Source of the DNA: Acidobacteriota bacterium
GTDB lineage: Bacteria; Acidobacteriota; Terriglobia; Terriglobales; Acidobacteriaceae
Assembly: GCA_021799405.1 (NCBI GenBank)
Contig: JAJZAL010000116.1
Span: 1-15,915, forward strand
Reading direction: 5' to 3'
DNA length: 15,915 nt
The translations under genes and the position numbers were made by a program. The notes under the pieces were generated by a model. The model saw only the letters and a list, made by a program, of their open reading frames with translations, did not search any database and was not told the origin of the DNA. Below, in pieces: positions 1 through 6,250 of this stretch (the stretch's first letter is position 1; each line of letters starts with the position of its first letter).

Positions 1-154
1 TGGTTTGAACCGCACGTGCATCCTCGTGGAGTGTTGGAACGGGAATGCCATGGGCAGCCAACAAACGGCGCAGCCTCGCATTCTCCTCGCGGAGCCGCTG
101 GTTGTCTTCGTCGCGGGGCTCAAATGGAACCGATTCTGAAGTGCGGCCGGTCAT
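1..154 (-). CDS. N-terminus of a coiled-coil protein, possibly TOTE-type helicase/primase (partial)
   Basis: The first 51 codons of a minus-strand gene are visible, starting at ATG 154-152; the rest lies beyond the left edge. After a polar stretch comes a short charged coiled coil (NQRLREENARLRRLLAAHGI, about residues 23-42), followed by a Pro/acidic linker. A leucine-rich coiled coil ending in 'LLAAHGIPVP' is what I recall at the N-terminus of large TOTE conflict-system proteins (primase plus DEAD-box helicase plus nuclease). That is family resemblance over a short stretch, not proof. IS66-like transposase accessory proteins also carry 'ENARLRR' coils. The gene starts 9 bases after the AbiEii-like stop, so it is almost certainly cotranscribed with that toxin-antitoxin pair. 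No strong Shine-Dalgarno is visible, which fits translational coupling. That a gene is present is well supported; its identity is tentative. Confidence 0.5.
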   Translation of the reverse strand, partial: MTGRTSESVPFEPRDEDNQRLREENARLRRLLAAHGIPVPTLHEDARAVQT

Positions 155-163
155 ATCCGTTTA

Positions 164-1039
164 CTATTCCGCGGCAGCCAAGACTTCGCGGAAGAACTTG
201 CACAATCCCTCGAATGCCTCAAGCAGGCTTATCTGGAGCCCACATTCCGCGGCCAGCGCATCAAACGGAATCTGCCATTCTTCTGGCGGCGCAATCAAGG
301 ACGTCGGCAACGTGTGCGTGTTCCTTCGCTCGAACGTCTCGCGTAGCGCATTCAGCACTCTTGGCTTGTCAACTTGGCTGTCCCGGCTGAGAAGCATGAG
401 ATCCACCAAATCCTTGACCCTGCTATTCGGAGAGTTCCGCGGAAGCGTGTACGCATGGATTTTTTCGGCGAATTGCTGCTCGCGTGAGATCACGCGCACC
501 TTCGGCTGCTGTATTCCGGCAAAGCTCAGCCAGTCGGAACACTCTATAGTTTCGAGAGGTTGTATCACCACGTCGCCAATTCCAGCGTCCAGATGAAACT
601 TGGCGAAAATCCTCCCGTCCATTCGCGTTTCGACTGAATAACGCGCCCCGCCGTAAGGCGCTGCGGTCAAATCCAAGATGGGTGGTCCAATCGTGTATTC
701 AAACCAATCATCAAGGGAAACGGCGGCAGCGGCCTGAAGCATCTCTCGCACCACTTGTACTGTGCTGTCGTTATCCAGGGCGCCTACGACACGCTGCAGG
801 GTCAGATCGATATCGATAGTGGATCGCGCTGCCTTGAAGCGGAGTTCCAATGCGTAACCACCTTTCAACACCCAGGGGACCGCGTCGGTCCTGAACAGCC
901 TCGCAAGCAGTCGATCGAAGGATACTTGCCGCCTGAGGCGATTGACATCCATTTGCCTGGCGCGAGATTCACTTTTCAGGCGCTCTTCCAGAGCTTTCCG
1001 GAACGCTCCCGCCGATGCGTAGGTTCGGGCCATAGCCAT
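164..1039 (-). CDS. AbiEii/AbiGii-family nucleotidyltransferase toxin
   Basis: This 291-residue protein matches the type IV toxin of AbiE systems, a DNA polymerase beta-fold nucleotidyltransferase that halts growth and blocks phage. Visible motifs are the glycine turn KGGYALELRF (Gly60-Gly61) followed by the metal-binding DxD pair (Asp76, Asp78 in 'STIDIDL'), a KFHLDAGIGD strand (about 147-156), AEK (Glu192-Lys193), and a late RVKDLVDL motif (Arg207, Lys209, Asp210, Asp213). All are typical of AbiEii/DUF1814 proteins and the length is normal. The ATG shares one base with the antitoxin stop codon (TAATG, 1041-1037), so translation is probably coupled. A second in-frame ATG lies two codons downstream. 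The order antitoxin then toxin is the standard AbiE arrangement. No truncation or loss of a catalytic residue is apparent. Confidence 0.9.
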   Translation of the reverse strand: MAMARTYASAGAFRKALEERLKSESRARQMDVNRLRRQVSFDRLLARLFRTDAVPWVLKGGYALELRFKAARSTIDIDLTLQRVVGALDNDSTVQVVREMLQAAAAVSLDDWFEYTIGPPILDLTAAPYGGARYSVETRMDGRIFAKFHLDAGIGDVVIQPLETIECSDWLSFAGIQQPKVRVISREQQFAEKIHAYTLPRNSPNSRVKDLVDLMLLSRDSQVDKPRVLNALRETFERRNTHTLPTSLIAPPEEWQIPFDALAAECGLQISLLEAFEGLCKFFREVLAAAE

Positions 1040-1650
1040 TAGGCAGCCCGCCGCAACGCATCTTCAATGACTTTGCGAGACTCTTCGCTACATTTCACGC
1101 TGCGAAGTTGTTGACGCGTTACCAGGCCGCGTTCAATGGCCTGCTGCAGCGCCTGGCGTATAAACGTGGGTTCGGTTGCACCGGCCTCGATTAGATCAAG
1201 GATCGTTCGGAGTGGCCGAGTGTATTTGAATCCTGGCCCGATTTGTATATCGCTCCTGGGCAGATCGTAGTAATGCAGCACCAGGATCCCGGGAATCTCG
1301 GAGTTGCGCCGAAAATCCTGTGGAACAGTCATGTGGAGCTTTGCCGGGTTCAAGTCTGAAAGTTCATGAAGACTCAGGGCAGTCTGATGGCTGTAAACCC
1401 CTTCGATTTCTTCCTTACGGTTCCTGGACCAGAGCGACCATAGCACCAGGTCTGGTCGATCCGGCGACGGGAATAGCGCCAGCCGATAAATGCCGCGGTG
1501 CTCACGAATCCAATTTCCAGCTTGCACATGGTAGGGATGCGTATTCTCAGCGAAGCCGGCGGCTTTGGCCTGCTTTGTCGTAAACAGGCCCTGTTGCTGC
1601 TCGGCTACGTCGAAGAGCCGACGCGACGCATCTCGGCGCGGTTGAATCAT
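1039..1650 (-). CDS. AbiEi-family antitoxin / autorepressor
   Basis: This is a 203-residue partner of the AbiEii-like toxin. The N-terminal 45-50 residues form the winged-helix segment of AbiEi proteins ('QQQGLFTTKQAKAAGF', then a 'GNWIREHRGIYRLA' wing). The rest is the C-terminal antitoxin domain with 'SHQTALSLHELSDL' and 'TRPLRTILDLIEAG', both characteristic of type IV antitoxins. In studied AbiE systems this protein both counteracts the toxin and represses the operon through its winged helix. I choose ATG 1650 over an in-frame GTG at 1656 because a possible -10 element (TAGTAT, minus strand 1663-1658) would put the transcript start close to that ATG, and because the GTG lies inside the operator-like palindrome. 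No Shine-Dalgarno is visible, consistent with a leaderless message. The choice between the two starts is an inference. Confidence 0.85.
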   Translation of the reverse strand: MIQPRRDASRRLFDVAEQQQGLFTTKQAKAAGFAENTHPYHVQAGNWIREHRGIYRLALFPSPDRPDLVLWSLWSRNRKEEIEGVYSHQTALSLHELSDLNPAKLHMTVPQDFRRNSEIPGILVLHYYDLPRSDIQIGPGFKYTRPLRTILDLIEAGATEPTFIRQALQQAIERGLVTRQQLRSVKCSEESRKVIEDALRRAA

Positions 1651-1652
1651 AT

Positions 1653-1685
1653 GCACAATACTACAACTTTATTGTCGTTTTGTGC
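1653..1685 (-). promoter_or_regulatory. 33-bp inverted repeat, probable AbiEi operator
   Basis: On the minus strand, arm GCACAAAACGACAA, a 5-base spacer, then arm TTGTAGTATTGTGC. The arms are reverse complements at 12 of 14 positions. The repeat ends three bases upstream of the chosen antitoxin ATG and contains a TAGTAT that could serve as the -10 element. AbiEi antitoxins are known to autorepress by binding long inverted repeats at their own promoter, so an autoregulatory operator is the natural reading. No well-spaced -35 hexamer was found. Confidence 0.65.
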
Positions 1686-1780
1686 GCAAAGCCGAGGCTT
1701 GCTTCCATGGCCTACGGTCGACGACCTTGGCAATACTGGTCTGTACCTGTACAGCTCCACGCTGCGTTGGGAGAAAGGCT

Positions 1781-1857
1781 TGGTGGGCCCACCAGGACTC
1801 GAACCTGGAACCAAAGCATTATGAGTGCTCTGCTCTAACCGATTGAGCTATGGGCCC
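1781..1857 (-). tRNA. tRNA with CAU anticodon (elongator Met or Ile2)
   Basis: The full 77-nt cloverleaf reads on the minus strand: 7-bp acceptor GGGCCCA/TGGGCCC, D arm GCTC...GAGC, anticodon loop CTCATAA with CAT at 1823-1821, T arm CCAGG-TTCGAGT-CCTGG, discriminator A and an encoded CCA. The CAU anticodon is shared by elongator tRNA-Met and by the tRNA-Ile that TilS modifies to lysidine; I cannot separate these by eye. It is clearly not initiator Met, since the acceptor's first pair is a normal G-C and the three G-C pairs of the initiator anticodon stem are absent. A 6-bp hairpin (1869-1884) sits just upstream. Confidence 0.95.
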
Positions 1858-1932
1858 TTACCTTCTCGCGGCATCTACATGCCGGAGTTTAGCGTAATAT
1901 CCCGTAGCCGAACGGAATTGAGCGTAATTTGG

Positions 1933-1973
1933 GGATTATGAGTCCCCTGCTCTAACCGTTGAGCTACAGGCCC
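1933..1973 (-). repeat. tRNA 5'-half remnant A (acceptor strand, D arm, anticodon arm)
   Basis: Read on the minus strand, this 41-nt stretch is a tRNA cut off after the anticodon arm: acceptor 5' strand GGGCCTG, a paired D stem GCTC/GAGC, then a perfectly paired anticodon stem GGGGA/TCCCC (two further C's at 1932-1931) around CTCATAA. No variable loop, T arm or 3' acceptor follows. It resembles the intact CAU tRNA 75 bases away but is not a copy of it. It ends one base from the stop codon of the tyrosine recombinase, the usual position of an attachment site, so an old att site is the leading interpretation. Confidence 0.85.
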
Positions 1974-1974
1974 T

Positions 1975-2997
1975 TCAATCACTTACGGCAACCGCTCCGT
2001 TCAGTGTAGCGAAAGTTGCAGCGGGTAGCAGTCGTTTCGGCTCGTCTTCAGCCTCCCTTCCGGATAGTTGCAGCCGCTCGAAAGCCCGCTCCACCGCCTC
2101 AGGCGTCGGGTGGATGTAGCGCTGAGACACGGTGATGCTGCTATGCCCTGCGATACGCATGATCGTGAAAGCGTCCACTCCTGATTCTCCGAGCCTTGTA
2201 AGCATTGTATGGCGTAGCGAGGGCAGAACGAAATCTTTGGGGAAAATGCGCTTGCGCTTGCCGTCGATCTTCGGAGCACAAGCCGACTGGTGAAGATGTT
2301 GATGGACGTACCCCGGGTAAGGCTCGCCGGCCCGGTTGGCAAAAACGTAGATGAGCGAACGGGGCGGCTTACCTTCCAGCCGTCTTTTTGCCTCTTCCCG
2401 CTCCTGTGCCTCATGCCGTCCGGTTAGTAGCGCGTTTGCGCGATCTGTGAGCGGGACAATGCGGCGGGCATTCTTGCTTTTGCCTTCCCGAACGCGCAGA
2501 AAACCGAACCGCGCGCCCCTGGCTGGCTTCAAGGTCACGTCTGCCCATTCCAGCCGCATCGCTTCGCCAATTCTCAGGCCGGATTCCAGCATGAGCACGG
2601 CAATGTCGTTCAGCGGTTGCGGACAGGCGGCAAGGTCGATTTCCTCTTGCGTTCGGGAGAGCACGAAATCCCGTGTGCGTTCGCCAGAGAGTAGCCGGAT
2701 TCGCGGGACGCGCTGAATCTGTTTCCACTCGTGGGCAAGGCAGAGCATCCTGCGAAGCGTGGCAAGCTCGCGATTGACCGTTGCCGGGCCTACAGCAGCG
2801 CGCCGCGCCACTACGTAGCCTTCAATGACCCCCGTGTCTATTCTGTCCAGCCGTGCGCTTCCAACAGACGCATGTTCAAGCAACCAGTTGAGCTTGGCAG
2901 CGAAGAAGGCCGCCGGTTTCAGCTGCTCCCGATCCAGCCAAGGCCGGCGAACGGCCTGGCCCGCACGCTGGAAACAAAAGCCGAAGCCGTACGGCAA
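1975..2997 (-). CDS. Tyrosine recombinase/phage integrase, probably impaired
   Basis: This 340-residue protein has a SAM-like core-binding domain (about 25-95, 'ATVNRELATLRRMLCLAHEW') and a catalytic domain (about 110-310). Catalytic residues seen are Arg142 (GLRIGEAMRLEW), a lysine in GKSKNARR (173/175), Arg262 and His263 (LRHT), His285 (AGHSSI) and nucleophile Tyr294 (SQRYIHP). The first His of the box II HxxR motif is missing: residue 259 is Pro (CCC, minus strand 2223-2221), one base change from CAC. The start is weak. TTG at 2997 is the first possible start after an in-frame TAG at 3021-3019; upstream, the same frame is open from ATG 3096. The N-terminal arm-binding domain is short or absent. 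Together these suggest a decaying integrase. Its 3' end abuts tRNA remnant A, as is usual for integrases next to their att site. Confidence 0.8.
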   Translation of the reverse strand: MPYGFGFCFQRAGQAVRRPWLDREQLKPAAFFAAKLNWLLEHASVGSARLDRIDTGVIEGYVVARRAAVGPATVNRELATLRRMLCLAHEWKQIQRVPRIRLLSGERTRDFVLSRTQEEIDLAACPQPLNDIAVLMLESGLRIGEAMRLEWADVTLKPARGARFGFLRVREGKSKNARRIVPLTDRANALLTGRHEAQEREEAKRRLEGKPPRSLIYVFANRAGEPYPGYVHQHLHQSACAPKIDGKRKRIFPKDFVLPSLRHTMLTRLGESGVDAFTIMRIAGHSSITVSQRYIHPTPEAVERAFERLQLSGREAEDEPKRLLPAATFATLNGAVAVSD

Positions 2998-3182
2998 CGA
3001 AATCGAAAGAAGTGGAAACTAAACGCCGCCGGGAAGAGATTCGTTATAAGAAGTGCGACCTGTAGTTATGCTCTTGGCGGTCCTCGTAATGTTCATCACT
3101 GGCACCTGTGATTTATCGCACTGATCATCATTGCCCAACTCACTAAAATTTTCGTTGCCAATTACGTACGGATAAGCTTGAG

Positions 3183-3227
3183 AGGGCCTTTGAGTGTACC
3201 GACATTAGGTCGGTAGGAATCGGCCCT
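3183..3227 (+). promoter_or_regulatory. Nested hairpin in the leader of the beta-barrel gene
   Basis: Inner perfect stem TACCGAC/GTCGGTA (3197-3203 with 3209-3215, 5-base loop) sits inside an outer stem AGGGCC/GGCCCT (3183-3188 with 3222-3227). The structure lies about 75 bases before the start codon of the beta-barrel gene and has no T-run after it, so it is more likely a structured leader element or protein-binding site than a terminator. The rest of 3022-3300 shows no gene and no promoter I would defend. Confidence 0.35.
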
Positions 3228-3300
3228 AACTCAACCAGAGTGCCAGTAACCATCGTGTGTTGAAGGGCCCGCTCGGATCATTCGAGGAAAAGGAGCGCAT

Positions 3301-4374
3301 ATGTACCGGATTCCAATCTTCCTCGCATTTTTGCTTCCTGTTACAGTAATAGCGCAATCAACGGACGAAACCTCAGTCACTTCTTCGTCGCGCACGCCCG
3401 AGACGATTCCGGAAGGGGCGGTCGCTACAGCGCCGCCTGATCTAAATGTGGATGAAAGAGGATTCCTGTCATATATCGATTTCAGTGGCAACACAAACAG
3501 TATCGGTCATATGTTTACTACGGGCTTCAGCCTGGGCTACCAGTTCAACAGGCAAGTCAGCGTGGAGGGAAATGTACCGTTCTACTACGTATCGGCTTCG
3601 ACAACCAGTACAGATTCAAATGGGGTAACGCAATCGACCACAACGACGGATCAAGGGATCGGTGATCCATCGTTCGCTCTTTTGCTGCGGTTCCCAAATC
3701 GAATCCTGGACTACCGAACACATCTGACTTCCTGGGTTCCCATAGCTGACATGAACAGTGGCTTTACCACCGGGTCCGTGCTGGTGGACTGGACAAGTCG
3801 CCTCAGCCGCCCCGTGGGCCGATTGATCCCGTTTGGGCAGGTCGACATAGCAAATACCGTTCCAGATACTCCACTTTTTATTCTCCCTTACACAGCGCAG
3901 GGATTTAATGCGCGGTTTGAGGCGGGCGCGGACGCTGTACTGACAGAGATCTTTAGCACAGGCGCCTCGTTCTATTACGTACTTCCCTCCGGCAATCAGA
4001 CCCTTTACAGCCGCGAATTCCACGGCCCGGGTACAGGATCCGGTGGAACTGGCGGGGGACCAGGAGGCTCAGGCAACGGACCGGGAAGCGGAAATGGCGG
4101 CGGTAGCGGAAGCGGATATAGATTAATGAGTCAACAGGCGACCGGCGGAAATGGCGGAGGTGGTGGAAACAGAAATGGATTTATGACGCAACAGGTGACC
4201 GAAGGCGATGACATTACCCGGGATCATGGAGTCGGAGCATGGCTTACTGCTAACCTTCCGCATTTCATCGATCTGCAGGTTGGCTTCAATCGCAGTTTCG
4301 GCTATGACCTGAACACATTCTCTTTTGGACTGGGATTTGATCCAGTTCGGGCTTTTGGCCGCCAGACAAAGTGA
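3301..4374 (+). CDS. Outer-membrane beta-barrel protein with glycine-rich insert
   Basis: This 357-residue protein has a signal peptide (residues 1 to about 19, '...PVTVIAQS') and a mature part with alternating amphipathic strands rich in Tyr, Phe and Gly, typical of an outer-membrane barrel ('FTTGFSLGYQFNRQVSVEGNVPFYY', 'TANLPHFIDLQVGFNRSFGY'). Residues 241-293 form a Gly/Ser/Asn-rich low-complexity insert containing two similar 'MxQQxT' pieces, probably an exposed loop. It resembles the 'transporter' or MetA-pathway-type barrel proteins of unknown substrate; I do not recognise a named family. A good AAGGAG (3289-3294) precedes the ATG. It is the first gene of the locus, and the sensor kinase begins 41 bases after its stop. 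Such proximity suggests that the barrel or its state is linked to what the kinase senses; that link is inference. Confidence 0.75.
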   Translation: MYRIPIFLAFLLPVTVIAQSTDETSVTSSSRTPETIPEGAVATAPPDLNVDERGFLSYIDFSGNTNSIGHMFTTGFSLGYQFNRQVSVEGNVPFYYVSASTTSTDSNGVTQSTTTTDQGIGDPSFALLLRFPNRILDYRTHLTSWVPIADMNSGFTTGSVLVDWTSRLSRPVGRLIPFGQVDIANTVPDTPLFILPYTAQGFNARFEAGADAVLTEIFSTGASFYYVLPSGNQTLYSREFHGPGTGSGGTGGGPGGSGNGPGSGNGGGSGSGYRLMSQQATGGNGGGGGNRNGFMTQQVTEGDDITRDHGVGAWLTANLPHFIDLQVGFNRSFGYDLNTFSFGLGFDPVRAFGRQTK

Positions 4375-4414
4375 AGGTAGCTTCTCTGGAGTGTTGTCGC
4401 AAGGACGTTCACTC

Positions 4415-6250
4415 GTGAGGCGTAGATTATTCATCTCGATGGCTGGCCTTTTGGCGCTGGCAGTTCTGATTTTTCTTGCCTGGAGCGGTCTCGCCCAGCA
4501 CGGGAATGCGGCAGCAGCCGATATGCTGCTGAGGCTGGATCATCGCCGCCTTGGACTGGCCCCGCAAAATGTGATCTTGCTGGCCATCGATGATGAGACT
4601 GTCGAGCGTTACGGACCTCTGCCGATCGACCGTGCTGCGCTGGCCGATGCATTAAATCGCGTAGCGAGCGCGGCACCATCCGTTCTTGTTGTCGACATGT
4701 TGTTGTCGGAGAAGACCACCCCGGCCGCCGATGCCAGACTGGCTGACGCATTTCAGAGATTTCCGAGTGTCGTATTGGCGACCGCTCTGGAGATACCTGC
4801 GGACGGCAGACCGTCGCGGTGGTTGAAGCCCCTTCCAGAGTTTGAGAGTCACGCGATGGCTCTCGGGCATGTTCATATCGAACCGGATCCGGACGGTGTA
4901 GCTCGCACGCTTCTGCTGGCGAAGAGCGACGGTGACCAACGCTACTGGGCGCTCGGCTTTGAGGCGTTTCGCGCGCGGCTGGGAGTGCAGGGCCTGCCAA
5001 TCGAATCTGCAAATGCACTGCGGGTCGGCACACATCGCGTTCCAGCAGCCAATGTCAATGACCGGTTGTTGTGGATTCACTATGCCGGACCCGAAGGCAC
5101 ATTCCAGCATGTTTCCTTGGCGCGGGTGCTTGAGGGGCAGGTGCCAATTTCCGTTTTCGCCGGGAAGGTCGTGATTTTGGGGGTCACTGCGCAAGGGGCA
5201 GGCGATCGTGTCTTTACTCCCTTCTCCACCGGGCTTGGCATGAGTGGAATCGAGATTCACGCCAATGTTTTCCGCACCCTCGCCGACGGTGCCTACTTGA
5301 TCCCGCTGAGTCCACCGGCGGAATTGCTGTCGATCCTGGCGATTGCCGCCCTGATCGCAGCAGCCGTGTGGTGGCGGCAGGGACGCTTCTTGATTCCCGT
5401 CGCCATCAGTGGAGTGGTGCTGATCCCTGTGCTGTCGTACGCAATGTTCCGTGGCGGCGTAATCGTACCGGCAGCCTCCTGGATAGTGGTGCAGATCACT
5501 GCCTCGCTGATGGCGTTGCTCGTGCACACGCTGTTTGTTCGCCGCAGGCTCCGCGAGGCCATTGTTGGCCAGCAGGACTATGCGTTTCGCCTTCAGGCAG
5601 TCGCGCACGAAATCAAAACTCCGCTCACCGCGATCCATGCCTCAAGCCAATTGATGACGGAAGCAGCGATCCCCGAGCGCAAGAAGGAAGAGATAGCTCA
5701 GCGTATTCACACGGAGTCTGGGCGCCTTTCAGGAGTCGTGACCACGTTCCTTGATGTGGAACGTATTGCGGCCGGCGTGCTGAAGCTCGAGCGGCAGCAG
5801 GCGGATCTCGCCAGGATCGCTGCTGATGCCAGTGAGCGTGCAGCGCTATTGGCACTGAAGAAGAACATCGCAATCGAACAGGACCTTGAGTTCGCAACCG
5901 TCGCCGCGGATCCCGGGTTGCTCCAATTTGCCCTCTATAACCTGCTCGTGAATGCCATCAAGTTCAGCCCGGAATCGAGCACCGTTCGCATCACGTTACG
6001 ATCTGATTCGCAATTCGCACGCCTTGAGGTCAGCGACCAGGGGTGCGGCATCGAACCGGCGGAGCAGAAACACATCTTTGAGCGTTTCTATCGAGCCAAG
6101 CCGCACGATGGAGAGCAACCGGGCTCGGGCGTTGGATTGGCCCTGGTGAAGGAGATCGTTACTCAACACGGAGGCAGAGTGGAAGTATCGAGCGAACCGG
6201 GAAAGGGTTCCAGGTTTACTGTGATACTGCCTAGAAAGGTGACGGAATGA
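4415..6250 (+). CDS. CHASE2-domain sensor histidine kinase
   Basis: This 611-residue membrane kinase has TM1 at about 9-25, a periplasmic CHASE2 sensor domain at about 28-285 ('VILLAIDDETVERYGPLP', 'VLVVDMLLSE', 'ALGHVHIEPDPDGVART', 'GKVVILGVTAQGAGDRVFTP'), then three closely spaced TM helices (about 300-380) typical of CHASE2 proteins. The HisKA H-box is AVAHEIKTPLTAIHAS with phosphoacceptor His398. The HATPase domain has an N box at Asn513, G1 DQGCGI at Asp541 and G2 GSGVGLALVKEI near Gly570. All catalytic motifs look intact. I chose GTG 4415 because it lies outside the upstream gene, follows an AAGGA, and gives an Arg-rich N-terminus directly before TM1; an ATG at 4325 would overlap the barrel gene by 50 bases. 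The stop overlaps the regulator start (ATGA), indicating a translationally coupled two-component pair. Confidence 0.92.
   Translation: MRRRLFISMAGLLALAVLIFLAWSGLAQHGNAAAADMLLRLDHRRLGLAPQNVILLAIDDETVERYGPLPIDRAALADALNRVASAAPSVLVVDMLLSEKTTPAADARLADAFQRFPSVVLATALEIPADGRPSRWLKPLPEFESHAMALGHVHIEPDPDGVARTLLLAKSDGDQRYWALGFEAFRARLGVQGLPIESANALRVGTHRVPAANVNDRLLWIHYAGPEGTFQHVSLARVLEGQVPISVFAGKVVILGVTAQGAGDRVFTPFSTGLGMSGIEIHANVFRTLADGAYLIPLSPPAELLSILAIAALIAAAVWWRQGRFLIPVAISGVVLIPVLSYAMFRGGVIVPAASWIVVQITASLMALLVHTLFVRRRLREAIVGQQDYAFRLQAVAHEIKTPLTAIHASSQLMTEAAIPERKKEEIAQRIHTESGRLSGVVTTFLDVERIAAGVLKLERQQADLARIAADASERAALLALKKNIAIEQDLEFATVAADPGLLQFALYNLLVNAIKFSPESSTVRITLRSDSQFARLEVSDQGCGIEPAEQKHIFERFYRAKPHDGEQPGSGVGLALVKEIVTQHGGRVEVSSEPGKGSRFTVILPRKVTE

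Noticed and set aside
1741..1754. CTGTAC-CT-GTACAG palindrome downstream of the tRNA, considered as a LexA-type box or tRNA terminator
   Set aside because: Spacing does not fit CTGT-N8-ACAG, no T-run follows on the minus strand, and there is no gene start beside it.
3100..3115. TGGCACCTGTGATTTA as a second sigma-54 promoter before the barrel gene
   Set aside because: The -24 block is perfect but the -12 GC is missing at the required ten-base spacing.
4325..4414. Longer kinase start at ATG 4325
   Set aside because: It overlaps the barrel gene by 50 bases and adds 30 polar residues before TM1. GTG 4415 has a purine-rich site and a normal membrane-protein start.
4652..5638. Long minus-strand open frame opposite the kinase
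   Set aside because: The translation is low-complexity His/Arg/Gln-rich with no domain. It is the usual antisense shadow of a GC-rich gene.
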